This document shows, piece by piece, positions 6,794-15,398 of a stretch of DNA of 16,525 nucleotides (positions are counted from its first letter, which is position 1; each line of letters starts with the position of its first letter). The notes beneath the pieces were generated by a model. It worked only from the letters and a program-made list of their open reading frames with translations. It ran no database searches and was not told the DNA's origin. This DNA is from Alteromonadaceae bacterium (lineage in GTDB: Bacteria; Pseudomonadota; Gammaproteobacteria; Pseudomonadales; Oleiphilaceae). The DNA is taken from positions 1-16,525 of the forward strand of contig JABXHG010000398.1 of the NCBI GenBank assembly GCA_013393545.1, in the 5' to 3' direction. The translations under genes were made by a program, and so were the position numbers.

Positions 6794-8749
6794 TTATCCT
6801 TCAACAGAAATACTATTGATCGACTTTTTTTCTGGCAGCGTCGTGAGATGTTTCAGCGCTTCTTGAAGATAGTGAGGCAAGGTTTGGAAAAGACTATCGC
6901 CGTGCCCGTAGTCTCCGGATTCCAGCAACTCGGCAGCATACTGTGCGGTAATAGCTTTGGATGCCTTCTTTTCATATAGAGGCTGGTAAATAATCGATGC
7001 CAGCTCCTCGGCTGAATGGCCAGAAGCTTTGAGGCTGGCCCAGGATTCTTCAGCTACGGCCATCGCAGCTTGCTCATCCTTGTCGCTCAGTCTCTCATCC
7101 TTACTCTTGGCAGTCTCAGCCAACGAAATGGCTTTATACATCAATTCCGCGCATCCACTTAGTGCGAGATCGTATTCCAGAGTCCAACGATCCGATACGC
7201 AGACAATCGTGTTCCCCCCTTGCGCCTTGTTCCTTTTGCGCATTACCAGATCATCAATCTCCTTGGCGGTGAAGTCCGAATCGAAACGCTTACCGTTTTT
7301 TGGTTGATTCACATAAATCTTTGCAACATCGGGGACAACATCACGGTCGGTGAGGCAGACTACAGGCACCGGGTATTCCGGGTCAGGGTTCTCGCGCTGC
7401 ATAATACGAGCATAGTGATAAAGGCCGACATGTCCGACGTTCACGATCGAAACACCATGTTTCGAAAATGACCGGCCACAAGCTTCTGCCAGGGTAGGAA
7501 GCAGAATCGCCTCGGCGGGGCCTTCCACCATCATCACCCCACGGGCAAAGAACAAATTAGCCTTTGTCGCATCGATGAATCGCCGCAAGAACGAGTAATC
7601 TGATTTCTTAAGTTTAGTGTGCCCTGATGAGAGTGGGTAAGTTTGTGCTTTATGGACAAGGGTCATTGCCTGAATGTCCGCACTCGAAACCAATGATGGA
7701 CTGTGCGTGGTCAGCACTACCTGGACACGTCTCTCTCCATTCGAGGCTTCTTTCGAATGCTGATCGAGAAGGCCCATAACCCGATCTTGAAGCTGTGGAT
7801 GCAGATGGGCTTCAGGCTCTTCAATCAAGAGTAAGGCAAGATCGTCACCGTCGCGAAGTAAAACCAATTCCGTAGCCATAAAGAGTGCATTGTTAAAACC
7901 TAAGCCGCGAACACAGCGCTCATCTGGGTGGATTGATTCACGCGGCAGGAGCGAAAGCTCAAACCTTTCCAGAATTCGAGTCAGAGAAAGGTCGGGCGCT
8001 ATCCGAATTCTCGACTCCAACTGATCACCAGCAAAAGAAAATTCACCAAGGTAATTTGTATTGATATCGTCTTCCACGCCCCTGATGACCTCATGCTCCC
8101 CCAAGTGGTGTTGGGCGAAAGCCATAAGTCCGACTAGGTTATCAGGTACGGTTTTGGGGACATCCGGTGAGAAATCATTCACTTCTTGTCCAGCGATATT
8201 GTTGTGTGCAGCAAGAATTTGTGACAGCCGGGACTGGCGGCCAGGACGCAACTCCGCCTCAGCATCACGTAATGGGCGTAGGTAGGTAGCACGCACAAGT
8301 TCTCTTACGGCATGGCCAACTTCAGGGCCCCCGCCGTCCTTACCTGCGCGCACAACTATGTCCACCCGCGCACGCCTCATTGATTGAGCAGGAATGTATT
8401 TCGCTTGCAGGTGAATAATGAGTGAGCAGGTATCATCATCCTCGAAAGTGAGCCATTCCAAGACAGAACTTTCCTGTTCTTCAGACAAATCGCACAGTGT
8501 TGCCTCGATGAACAAACTCCTGGCTCTGCTTGAACCTTCAACATGGAAATCATGCTCAAACAAACGAACGCTTTCGTAGCTTGTGGTTAAAAGAACCTGG
8601 CGAATAGCGTCTATGATGGCCGTTTTACCTGCATCATTTTCACCTACCAGAATGTTCAAGCCTGGGTTCAGATCCCAGTCCAGAACGGGCCCACTGGTGC
8701 CATCACCAAATGATCGATAATTGCAGGCACGGATTCGCCTCAGATACAT
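6794..8749 (-). CDS. gajA: Gabija protein GajA, OLD-family nuclease
   Basis: A 651-aa class 2 OLD-family protein: an ABC-type ATPase fused to a TOPRIM nuclease. Walker A GENDAGKT is at 36-43 and the Walker B region LLLIEEPEAHLHPQLQ at 306-321. The H-loop TTHSP is at 347-351. The TOPRIM core has MMVEGPAEAILLP (406-418, acidic E409 and E413), LTDRD (466-470, D468 and D470) and a later TLEYDLA (523-529). YLRPLRDAEAELRPGRQSRL (156-175) is a well-conserved OLD block. Nothing essential looks missing. The start is ATG 8747-8749, with AAGGAAGAAG just upstream and MYLRRIRACNYRSF as the natural first strand; the in-frame GTG at 8860 would add 37 unrelated residues. An OLD nuclease directly followed by a UvrD-like helicase defines Gabija, a phage-DNA nicking system. 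It is longer than the 578-aa Bacillus GajA. Confidence 0.9.
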   Translation of the reverse strand: MYLRRIRACNYRSFGDGTSGPVLDWDLNPGLNILVGENDAGKTAIIDAIRQVLLTTSYESVRLFEHDFHVEGSSRARSLFIEATLCDLSEEQESSVLEWLTFEDDDTCSLIIHLQAKYIPAQSMRRARVDIVVRAGKDGGGPEVGHAVRELVRATYLRPLRDAEAELRPGRQSRLSQILAAHNNIAGQEVNDFSPDVPKTVPDNLVGLMAFAQHHLGEHEVIRGVEDDINTNYLGEFSFAGDQLESRIRIAPDLSLTRILERFELSLLPRESIHPDERCVRGLGFNNALFMATELVLLRDGDDLALLLIEEPEAHLHPQLQDRVMGLLDQHSKEASNGERRVQVVLTTHSPSLVSSADIQAMTLVHKAQTYPLSSGHTKLKKSDYSFLRRFIDATKANLFFARGVMMVEGPAEAILLPTLAEACGRSFSKHGVSIVNVGHVGLYHYARIMQRENPDPEYPVPVVCLTDRDVVPDVAKIYVNQPKNGKRFDSDFTAKEIDDLVMRKRNKAQGGNTIVCVSDRWTLEYDLALSGCAELMYKAISLAETAKSKDERLSDKDEQAAMAVAEESWASLKASGHSAEELASIIYQPLYEKKASKAITAQYAAELLESGDYGHGDSLFQTLPHYLQEALKHLTTLPEKKSINSISVEG

Positions 8750-8953
8750 ATTAACTTCTTCCTTAGATTTCCCTATTCTTCTATTTTGATCTGCATTACC
8801 TGCCAAAAGACTGCAGCGGTTACGCTTGAACCTATCTTTGCCAGCTTGCGCCCAAGTCACTATATTGATTGTCCGAGTGTAAGGAAACGGCTGGGACGTA
8901 TTTCGGGTGGGGTCAGTTAGCTAATACATGAATATGGAGGGCGTACTGCGGAT
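8750..8953. promoter_or_regulatory. Divergent promoter region of gajA and the antitoxin-like gene
   Basis: These 204 bases separate two divergent starts and must carry both promoters. On the minus strand a TATAGT (plus 8859-8864) is a possible -10 for gajA, but no good -35 is found at the right spacing, so this is tentative. The region ends in strong ribosome sites on both sides: AAGGAAGAAG for gajA and GGAGGG (8936-8941) for the plus-strand gene. No clear operator repeat was found. Confidence 0.4.
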
Positions 8954-9172
8954 ATGACCACCAACCAAGATTCAATGCTCCCAGCAAAACAAAAAATCGT
9001 TTGTGATGTGATCGACCTCTACGAAGGTGATGTAGAAGCAGCTTTCTGGTGGCTGTCACAACCAGTTCGGGCACTTGGTGACAAAAAACCCTTGGACTGC
9101 CTTTTAGACACAGAGCAAGTAGCCGAATTGCAGCGTGTCATAGGCAAGATCGAGAAAGGAGACTTCTCGTAG
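8954..9172 (+). CDS. MbcA/ParS/Xre-type antitoxin domain protein (DUF2384), no partner
   Basis: A 72-aa protein matching the toxin-binding domain of the MbcA/ParS/Xre antitoxins. The hallmark block runs from residue 30: AFWWLSQPVRALGDKKPLD, followed by CLLDTEQVAELQRVIGKIEKGDFS. This fits the family pattern A-x-x-W-L-x-x-P-x-x-A-L-G-x-x-x-P-L and a final glycine-rich turn. The usual N-terminal Xre helix-turn-helix is missing, so DNA binding is doubtful. The usual RES-domain toxin is not found on either side. GGAGGG lies 12 bases before the ATG. It is divergent from gajA and convergent with csaA. It may be an orphan antitoxin, a leftover of a lost pair, or an accessory of the neighbouring defence genes. 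The same frame stays open for 333 bases after the TAG. Confidence 0.75.
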   Translation: MTTNQDSMLPAKQKIVCDVIDLYEGDVEAAFWWLSQPVRALGDKKPLDCLLDTEQVAELQRVIGKIEKGDFS

Positions 9173-9330
9173 GTCAATCTGTTTGATTCCACCATATTCC
9201 CAAAACTTGAAGCACACGCCCTCGCGATAAAATTCGAGAATTTTGATCAAATGGTCGGGAAGGATATACGACCAGCTTATTCGTCAACGCTAGCCAAAAT
9301 GGTGTTGCCGAATGTTTCAAGATGGCACGT

Positions 9331-9663
9331 TCAGAGCAGCCTCTTGCCATTTTCGACCGGAAAATCTGGGGCGACCAATGCGACTCCACCCGTTTCCGTA
9401 TGCACTCCGGTAACCAGGCATTCAGACACGAAAGGGCCGATTTGCTTCGGTGGAAAGTTGGTGACCGCAAGCACCAGCTTTCCATTCAGCGCTTCCTTGT
9501 CATAGAGTTCAGTGATCTGTGCGCTGGATTTACGAACGCCGATCTCGGGACCGAAGTCCACTTTCAACTTGTAGGCAGGCTTTCGTGCCTCGGGGAAATC
9601 CTCTACTTCAATGATCGTACCAACCCTTAGTTCTATCTTTTCAAAGTCATCCCAACTAATCAT
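9331..9663 (-). CDS. csaA: CsaA-like tRNA-binding domain protein
   Basis: A 110-aa protein, the standard length of CsaA. It is a single OB-fold tRNA-binding domain of the type also found at the end of methionyl-tRNA synthetase. FEKIELRVGTIIEVEDFPEA (7-26) is the family opening. ARKPAYKLKVDFG (26-38), KSSAQIT (45-51), GKLVLAVTNFPPKQIGPFVS (61-80) and the VNGKRLL-like end follow the full pattern. Bacterial CsaA has been reported to bind tRNA and to have export-chaperone activity; the physiological role here is not known. The ATG at 9661-9663 is preceded by GGAGGAG at good spacing, so the in-frame TTG five codons upstream is rejected. It follows the exporter gene by 24 bases and is probably cotranscribed with it. 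Confidence 0.92.
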   Translation of the reverse strand: MISWDDFEKIELRVGTIIEVEDFPEARKPAYKLKVDFGPEIGVRKSSAQITELYDKEALNGKLVLAVTNFPPKQIGPFVSECLVTGVHTETGGVALVAPDFPVENGKRLL

Positions 9664-9687
9664 ATTCAGCTCCTCCAAAAAAATTGA

Positions 9688-10584
9688 TCAATGAATGGCT
9701 TCAGGCTCGGGCACCGGTTGCCGCTTCACTCTGCCAGCGATTAAAGAACCCAGCACAATCAGAACACTGGCAGCAATAACAGCACCGGTAGCCTCCCCGT
9801 AACCCGCGACGATTAGCAATACCACGGAAATAAGCGGAGCACTGTAAGCCAGAGTGCCAAGCAGTTGGATGTTGCCGTGCTTCACCCCAAAATCCCATGT
9901 AAAAAAGGCGATACCGACCGGACCTAACCCCAGGCCTAACACGCCAGCCCATTGAACCCAGCCAGTTGGCCACACCGTGGTTTCCCAAATCAGGTGACAC
10001 ACCAGGGCCAGAACAGCGGTTACACCACAAAACCACCCTACGGCATCTGTTGGTACATTTTTGACCAACCGGGACAGAACAGAGTATGACGACCAGATCA
10101 GCGCACAACTGAACGCCACGGCATAACCGTCGATATTGCCAACAGAAAAGCCATCGCTGTTCCTTCCGATCAGTACCCAGCACCCCACAAGCGCAAGACT
10201 CGCCCCCAGGATATGGGGTTTGCGCAAGGACTCACCCGGCAACAGCGACGACATCAGTACAATAAACAGCGGCCAGAGATAGGCAAGCAGGCTCACTTCT
10301 ATCGCGGGCGCCAGGGTCATCGCCTTGAAATAGGCAAAATGGTAACCGAACAGACCGCCAACTCCGATGCACCAGGCCAAGGGCGGCTGACTTATATACC
10401 GGGTTCCAGAGTGGCCCGCCAGGAACCAGCGAACACACATCAGCAAGAATGCGATGCCAAACGTCATCGACATCAACTGAAATTCCGGAATTCCCCCACC
10501 GGTGAGCTTGGTCAACAGTGCAAGCGTTCCCCAGAGAAATACAGAGATGGAGCCTATCCAGGTCGCCGTAACAATGGTTGCCAT
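9688..10584 (-). CDS. EamA/DMT family exporter, YddG-like
   Basis: A 298-aa inner-membrane protein with about ten hydrophobic helices, made of two EamA repeats. The first is near residues 5-140 (SISVFLWGTLALLTKLTGG) and the second near 150-285. WDFGVKHGNIQLLGTLAYSA near 233-252 and LAYLWPLFIVLMSSLL near 99-114 resemble the YddG branch, which exports aromatic amino acids. The substrate here is inferred by resemblance only. GAGGG lies five bases before ATG 10582-10584, so this start is preferred over the adjacent GTG. It lies between an AraC regulator upstream and csaA downstream on the same strand, and is likely controlled by that AraC protein. Confidence 0.85.
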   Translation of the reverse strand: MATIVTATWIGSISVFLWGTLALLTKLTGGGIPEFQLMSMTFGIAFLLMCVRWFLAGHSGTRYISQPPLAWCIGVGGLFGYHFAYFKAMTLAPAIEVSLLAYLWPLFIVLMSSLLPGESLRKPHILGASLALVGCWVLIGRNSDGFSVGNIDGYAVAFSCALIWSSYSVLSRLVKNVPTDAVGWFCGVTAVLALVCHLIWETTVWPTGWVQWAGVLGLGLGPVGIAFFTWDFGVKHGNIQLLGTLAYSAPLISVVLLIVAGYGEATGAVIAASVLIVLGSLIAGRVKRQPVPEPEAIH

Positions 10585-10674
10585 CACTACCCTCGGAAAG
10601 TTGCCAGTTAAAGGTTTCAGTGGGATGGAGTTTATAACCCCAGAGGGCGAGGGAGCTTTCGGATTACGGCAGCA

Positions 10675-11463
10675 TTATTTCGACTTTTGGCGGAAATGAC
10701 TGGGTGATTTGCTGAAATGGCGGGAAAAGCGATCACTGAAAGACGACAGTGAACCGTACCCCACAGCGTCAGCTATACGCTGAATATCAAGGTCTGACTG
10801 CTCCAGTAACCGCCAGGACTCTTGCATACGTAGCTCAGTCAGATAATGGTGTGGTGTCATTCCAATCTGTTTACGAAACAACTCGTTGAGCTGGCGAACG
10901 CTCAGGTGGGCCACAGTCGCGAGTTCGGCAGCAGTGATCTTGTTGCGGAAGTTATCGTCAATGAATTGCTTTGCCGCAGATACCCGCCGGTCTAGGTTCA
11001 GTTTGTCGCCGTGGCGCTCCTGCAGAAGCTGAATCAACAGCAACAACATCTGATGTTCCGTGTGGGCTGACACCGCACCGGTTACCAATTGCGAGTTCAG
11101 AAACTGGACGTAGTGGAGCAATGCCGAATCCAGATCAACAAAGAATGGAAGCCGATCCAGTGCCGGGGCCAGGGACTCTGGCAAATCGGCGACCAGAAAC
11201 TGATTTGCTTCAGAAGCAAAATACCCGTGATCACATCCGGACGGGATGACAGCGGCCCGGTTCCGTTCAACGGCACCCTCGGTTTTGTTTACAGACAGCG
11301 AAAGCTTACCCAATAAAGGCAACACCAATTGGTGGTGACCATGAGTATGTTGTTTTCCCTCATTGTTGTAGCTTCGCAGGTGGAGATTGACGTCGGATGC
11401 AGCCATACACGGAGTATATTCAAATGCCGGTGCATGTGGGAGCAACTGGCGAAACACTGACAA
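10675..11463 (-). CDS. AraC family transcriptional regulator (cupin sensor)
   Basis: About 262 aa. The N-terminal part is a cupin-like sensor: HTHGHHQLVLPLLGKLSLSV near 40-59 has the histidine cluster and small-strand pattern of that fold. The C-terminal 100 residues hold two helix-turn-helix units: ITAAELATVAHLSVRQLNELFRKQIG (about 175-200) and DIQRIADAVGYGSLSSFSDRFSRHF (about 226-250), ending in the family PSHFRQ signature. The first codon is uncertain. The longest frame starts with TTG at 11461-11463; GTG 11457 and ATG 11406 are possible, and none has a good ribosome site. It lies 30 bases after one DMT exporter and 90 bases before another on the same strand. It most likely regulates one or both in response to the exported metabolite. 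Confidence 0.88.
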   Translation of the reverse strand: MSVFRQLLPHAPAFEYTPCMAASDVNLHLRSYNNEGKQHTHGHHQLVLPLLGKLSLSVNKTEGAVERNRAAVIPSGCDHGYFASEANQFLVADLPESLAPALDRLPFFVDLDSALLHYVQFLNSQLVTGAVSAHTEHQMLLLLIQLLQERHGDKLNLDRRVSAAKQFIDDNFRNKITAAELATVAHLSVRQLNELFRKQIGMTPHHYLTELRMQESWRLLEQSDLDIQRIADAVGYGSLSSFSDRFSRHFSKSPSHFRQKSK

Positions 11464-11493
11464 TCACGAATCAGGCAGTTAAGGTCCTGGGTT

Positions 11494-12393
11494 TTATTGG
11501 CGAACGCTACCTTCGTGAATAACTCCCCTCGCTCTCGGCTGCCAGAACATGATCACGTTTCCCGTAATAGTCAAACTCACTCCAATCATCGCCAGCGGTG
11601 TCCAGCTATAGTCCTCAAAAACGGTTGAGATGGCCAGAGCAACGATTGGAAACAGCACGGTGGCGTAACCCGCCCTTGCAGAACCGATGCGGGCAGCCAA
11701 CACAAGGTAGGCGGTAAAGCCAGCAACGGATCCAATAACCGCAAGATACACCAGCGCTAACCAGTAGGTCGGGGTTGTTGAGAGAACCAGCGGCTGGCCA
11801 CTCACAAAAATTATAATCAACAAGGCAAGCGCGCCAATACCCATGCCCCAACCATTGGCAGTGACAGGTGTGGTCCCCAGGCCACTGTTTTTCCGGGATG
11901 CCATGGTCCCGAAGGAGAACATCAGCGTTCCAAACACGGCCCAGCCGATTCCCTGAAGCACGCCAGGGTGAAAGTTGGCAAAGAGGTCGCGCCAGAAAAC
12001 CAGTATCAGGCCAATCGTACCCACGCAGCCGGACACCATCGTTCGTGCTGTGATGTGATCACCAAAGAACAGCCGTGCGTTGACTGCATTAAAGATGGAT
12101 GCCAACGAAAAAACGATGGAAACCAGTCCTGACGAAATCAGCGCAGAAGCTTTATAAAGACCCACGAAATTAAAACAGAATAAACAAAGCGCCTGAGCAA
12201 TCACGAATCGCCAGAAAACCGGACGCTTGAGGCGTCGCATCAGCGCGAGCCCAACCAGCATGATCAGACCGGCCAGCGCGAAGCGGAAAAAGATGGAAAC
12301 GATAATCGGAACCTCTCCAATCTGCGCGGCAATACCGATCCAGGTGGTTCCCCATATAAGAACAGTGGTGGTGAACAGGGTTATATTGTTCAT
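11494..12393 (-). CDS. EamA/DMT family transporter
   Basis: A 299-aa inner-membrane protein with about ten hydrophobic helices in two EamA repeats. The opening TTTVLIWGTTWIGIAAQIG (8-26) and the conserved SIFFRFALAG near 33-42 are typical of RhaT/EamA metabolite exporters. YLVLAARIGSARAGYATVLFPI near 225-246 is the corresponding second-repeat block. The substrate is unknown. The start is ATG 12391-12393 with a weak AAGG upstream. It is clearly diverged from the other DMT gene in this cluster. It is divergent from an AraC gene at 12518 and is followed closely by another AraC gene, so either could control it. Confidence 0.87.
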   Translation of the reverse strand: MNNITLFTTTVLIWGTTWIGIAAQIGEVPIIVSIFFRFALAGLIMLVGLALMRRLKRPVFWRFVIAQALCLFCFNFVGLYKASALISSGLVSIVFSLASIFNAVNARLFFGDHITARTMVSGCVGTIGLILVFWRDLFANFHPGVLQGIGWAVFGTLMFSFGTMASRKNSGLGTTPVTANGWGMGIGALALLIIIFVSGQPLVLSTTPTYWLALVYLAVIGSVAGFTAYLVLAARIGSARAGYATVLFPIVALAISTVFEDYSWTPLAMIGVSLTITGNVIMFWQPRARGVIHEGSVRQ

Positions 12394-12517
12394 AGCTGGC
12401 CTTCAACGTTTCATTGATGGCCTACGTTAAGCTCTTTCTACTGTCAGGTTTTGCACATTCTTGCGGTATTTTTTTCCGATTTAACCAGCAGCGACCAGGC
12501 TTTGGTAAGCTTGGGCC
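12394..12517. promoter_or_regulatory. Divergent intergenic region of DMT exporter and AraC gene
   Basis: A 124-base gap between two divergent starts, the usual arrangement when an AraC-type protein controls an exporter and itself. A pair of similar short blocks, TTGCACATT and TTGCGGTATT, lies near 12453-12472 and could be an AraC half-site pair; this is a guess. No convincing -35/-10 pair was identified. Confidence 0.35.
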
Positions 12518-13357
12518 ATGTTGCAAACAGTTGAACGCTTCCTTGGCCGCTCGAACGCCGAAAACCTCGCCACCAAGATGGGTCTGGGCGCGGGGTGCGG
12601 TGCCGCAATCTGGGAAAACCAGAACGATCACGTGCGATACGAAGCGCCGAACAATCATACCTTCAGCCTTTACCTGAAGGGTGGAACAGGAACCCGGCGT
12701 CTTGATGCTGGCAAGAGATCTGGCTGGCCGGGTGCCGTTTGCGTCATGCCTGCTGGACAAAGCTCGGGGTGGAAAATAACCCAACCGTTCCGCTTCGTTC
12801 ACCTGTACTTCTCCGATACAAGGCTACGCAGCCTATTTTCGGAAGCCCACGACTGCGATGCTCGCCGCCTTGACCTTGTTGAAATCAACTTTGCAAATAA
12901 ACCAGATCTTGTACTACCGCTGGCAGAACTGGCACGCGCGGTATTTTCACAGAATACACTTCGAGCAGAGAGTGCCATGGCAGATCTGGTCGGGGAACTT
13001 CCCGGGCGGAAAATACACTTTCTCGGAGGGCTCGCGCCTCACGTTTTGCGGAGAGTGGACGACTATATTGAGGCTTATCTGGCAACGCCAATTCACCTCA
13101 ATGATCTTGCCTCACTGGCGAATATGTCCGGGTTCCACTTCCACCGCATGTTCCGGCTGGTGCGCGGCTGCCCGCCGCACGCATGGGTCACCAGGCAGCG
13201 AGCGAATCGCGCCAAACAGCTTCTCAGATCAGATACACCGATCGCACAAATTGCCGTTATGTGTGGTTTTTCGAATCAAAGCCACCTGACCCGAATCTTC
13301 CGCAATCAGACTGGCCAGACGCCAGCGCAATTCCGCAAGCTCCTTCGCGATACCTGA
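12518..13357 (+). CDS. AraC family transcriptional regulator
   Basis: A 279-aa protein. Residues 1 to about 160 form a sensor domain with little conserved sequence (QPFRFVHLYFSDTRLRSLF near 90-108 is its recognisable block). The C-terminus has the two helix-turn-helix units: IHLNDLASLANMSGFHFHRMFRLVRG (about 192-217) and PIAQIAVMCGFSNQSHLTRIFRNQTG (about 242-267), ending in QTPAQFRKLLRD, the family signature. The start ATG at 12518 lacks a strong ribosome site. It is divergent from the DMT exporter that starts at 12393 and is the more likely regulator of that gene. It is not closely similar to the other AraC protein in the window. Confidence 0.88.
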   Translation: MLQTVERFLGRSNAENLATKMGLGAGCGAAIWENQNDHVRYEAPNNHTFSLYLKGGTGTRRLDAGKRSGWPGAVCVMPAGQSSGWKITQPFRFVHLYFSDTRLRSLFSEAHDCDARRLDLVEINFANKPDLVLPLAELARAVFSQNTLRAESAMADLVGELPGRKIHFLGGLAPHVLRRVDDYIEAYLATPIHLNDLASLANMSGFHFHRMFRLVRGCPPHAWVTRQRANRAKQLLRSDTPIAQIAVMCGFSNQSHLTRIFRNQTGQTPAQFRKLLRDT

Positions 13358-13425
13358 CGGGACAAGCTTGGTTTGGGTTCAACTGGGGCCCTTTTTCTAA
13401 GACACATTGGCGTCCAATCGGTGTT

Positions 13426-14367
13426 TCAACCACTTAAACGAGTGCGATTGCGGCTCACCAGATCGACAAGAAAGTCAGCCACGGCGCGTGTGCGGCGAGA
13501 TTGCGTAAGATCAGACTGGATTACCAAATAAATTGGCTGATCAACGCCTATATCGGAAGTAACGCAGATCAGCCCAGCATTCAGGGCGACGAAATGAGGT
13601 AACACTGCAAGCCCAAGCCCTGCCTTGGTCGCCGCAACCTGAGCCGAGAGCGAAGTGGTGGTCAACACGGGCTCGCGTCCCTGCAGGATTCGCTCGACCC
13701 ACTGCGCGGCAGGCAGGTGTGCTTGCCTCTCGCCCCAGGTAATGAAGCCATCTGAATCATAGGCGCCTGCATCGGGGTTGGTCTCACACTCTGCTGCATA
13801 GTTTGAACTACGGTAAAGCCCGTATCCCAAGGTGCCAAGGCGGCGCAGCGTCACGTTGCCACGCTCCGGTTTGACCATCCGTATAGCAAGATCGGCGTCA
13901 CGACGATGCAAATTGACGGTGGCTATATCAGTCACGAGTTCAATCGTAATGCCGGGATACTGTCTGCGGAACGTCGACAATGCCGGCAGAATTAACCCGG
14001 TCGCCAGATTCTCTGCCGTGGCAAGTCGTACTTTTCCAATCATCTGCGCACGCGTGGAGATCCCCGCAGTAAACGCAGCTGCGGCAGCTTCCAAAGCTTC
14101 GGCTTTCTCGACCAGACCAGCTCCTTCCTCAGTAAGTTGATAACCAGATTGTTGACGTACAAAGAGCGGTAACTTCAAAGCCTTTTCGAGCCGCTCGACC
14201 CGTCGAGAAAGCGTTGCAATCCCCAGATTGAGCTCCGACGCCGCGCCACTTAGCGTGCCGTGGCGGGTGACCGCAAGAAAAGCACGGGTGTCATCCCAGA
14301 CCCAACCTCGCGGCATCTGTTTTTCAAGTCCGGAAAACCGTTTATCGAAATCGCTCATTTTTTTCAT
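13426..14367 (-). CDS. LysR family transcriptional regulator
   Basis: About 313 aa, normal for LysR. The winged helix-turn-helix is at about 24-83: WDDTRAFLAVTRHGTLSGAA, then LGIATLSRRVERLEKALKLPLF. The effector-binding domain follows, with GKVRLATAENLATGLILPAL and AATKAGLGLAVLPHFVA as typical LysR strands. The start is uncertain. ATG 14365-14367 (MKKMSDFDK) is used because the longer frame from 14403 would leave only 11 bases to the divergent gene and would overlap its promoter; ATG at MSDFDK or MPRGWVW is also possible. It is divergent from the aldo/keto reductase operon, so it very probably regulates that operon. The inducer is unknown. Confidence 0.88.
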   Translation of the reverse strand: MKKMSDFDKRFSGLEKQMPRGWVWDDTRAFLAVTRHGTLSGAASELNLGIATLSRRVERLEKALKLPLFVRQQSGYQLTEEGAGLVEKAEALEAAAAAFTAGISTRAQMIGKVRLATAENLATGLILPALSTFRRQYPGITIELVTDIATVNLHRRDADLAIRMVKPERGNVTLRRLGTLGYGLYRSSNYAAECETNPDAGAYDSDGFITWGERQAHLPAAQWVERILQGREPVLTTTSLSAQVAATKAGLGLAVLPHFVALNAGLICVTSDIGVDQPIYLVIQSDLTQSRRTRAVADFLVDLVSRNRTRLSG

Positions 14368-14414
14368 ACTTGGATAGTGCCACGCTGTAATTCCGGTATT
14401 CAAGGAGATGCATC

Positions 14415-15398
14415 ATGAAAAAACGAACACTTGGCACCAACCTGTCTGTATCCGCCATTGGGCTGGGCTGCATGGGGATGAGCGAGTTCTACGGTCCCCG
14501 GGATGACAACGAATCGCTACGCGTGTTGGCGCGCGCTGTCGAGCTTGGTGTCAATTTTTTCGATACGGCAGACATGTACGGGCCACATCACAATGAAGAG
14601 CTGATTGGTCGTTTTCTGGCCCGCAATAAGCAGCCGGTCCACATTGCGACAAAATTCGGTATTGTGCGCAATCCTGGAGAATACAGACGCAGTCTGGAAA
14701 ACAGTGCTGAATATGCGCGCAAAGCCTGCGAAGCTTCTCTACGTCGTCTCGGAGTGGAACAAATTGACCTCTATTACGTCCATCGCATCAACCCCAAGCA
14801 GCCGATCGAAGAGACGATCGACGGGCTTGCAAGGTTGGCCAAGGCCGGAAAGATTGCCCGCATCGGCCTGTGCGAGGTCAGCGCTGAGACACTGCGCAGG
14901 GCCCATGCGGTTCACCCGATCACTGCGGTGCAGACCGAATACTCTCTCTGGTCGCGCGATGTAGAGCAAGAAGTGCTGCCCGCCTGTCGCGAATTAGGCA
15001 TCGGCTTCGTACCCTACTCACCGCTCGGTCGCGGTTTCCTGACGGGTCGTTTTCAGGATACAACGGAACTCAGCGATGGTGACTTCCGTAGCAACCTGCC
15101 GCGCTTTGCAGAAGAAGCGATTGACGCTAACCGCCGGATCGCAGACGTGATCGCCGTAATGGCCAGACAAAAGGGCTGCAGCCCGGCGCAACTCTCGCTG
15201 GCCTGGCTCTTGTCAAAAGGGTCCGACATCGTGCCGATCCCTGGCACAAAGCAACTGTACTATCTCGAAGAGAATGTAGCGGCAGCGCAGATCTCGCTGA
15301 GTACGGAGGAGGAGCAACAACTCGAAACAGCGACCGCACGCCTGCCGGTAATGGGCGAACGCTACACCCCAGAAGGCATGAAGGGAGTAAGCGTATGA
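14415..15398 (+). CDS. Aldo/keto reductase (AKR13-like)
   Basis: A 327-aa NADPH-dependent aldo/keto reductase with a TIM-barrel fold. The catalytic tetrad is complete: D50 and Y55 in [16 protein letters not shown]80 in IATKFG, H123 in YYVHRI. The opening [20 protein letters not shown] is typical of the YakC/AKR13 group, and [18 protein letters not shown] near 274-291 is the cofactor-binding loop. Family members reduce aldehydes, ketones or pyridoxal; the substrate here is not known. GGAG lies six bases before the ATG. It is the first gene of a two-gene operon, overlapping the next gene by four bases (ATGA), and is divergent from a LysR gene. Confidence 0.93.
   Translation: MKKRTLGTNLSVSAIGLGCMGMSEFYGPRDDNESLRVLARAVELGVNFFDTADMYGPHHNEELIGRFLARNKQPVHIATKFGIVRNPGEYRRSLENSAEYARKACEASLRRLGVEQIDLYYVHRINPKQPIEETIDGLARLAKAGKIARIGLCEVSAETLRRAHAVHPITAVQTEYSLWSRDVEQEVLPACRELGIGFVPYSPLGRGFLTGRFQDTTELSDGDFRSNLPRFAEEAIDANRRIADVIAVMARQKGCSPAQLSLAWLLSKGSDIVPIPGTKQLYYLEENVAAAQISLSTEEEQQLETATARLPVMGERYTPEGMKGVSV

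Noticed and set aside
8750..8860. In-frame GTG start 37 codons upstream of the chosen gajA start
   Set aside because: The extra residues are unlike OLD proteins, and AAGGAAGAAG just before ATG 8749 fits the natural N-terminus.
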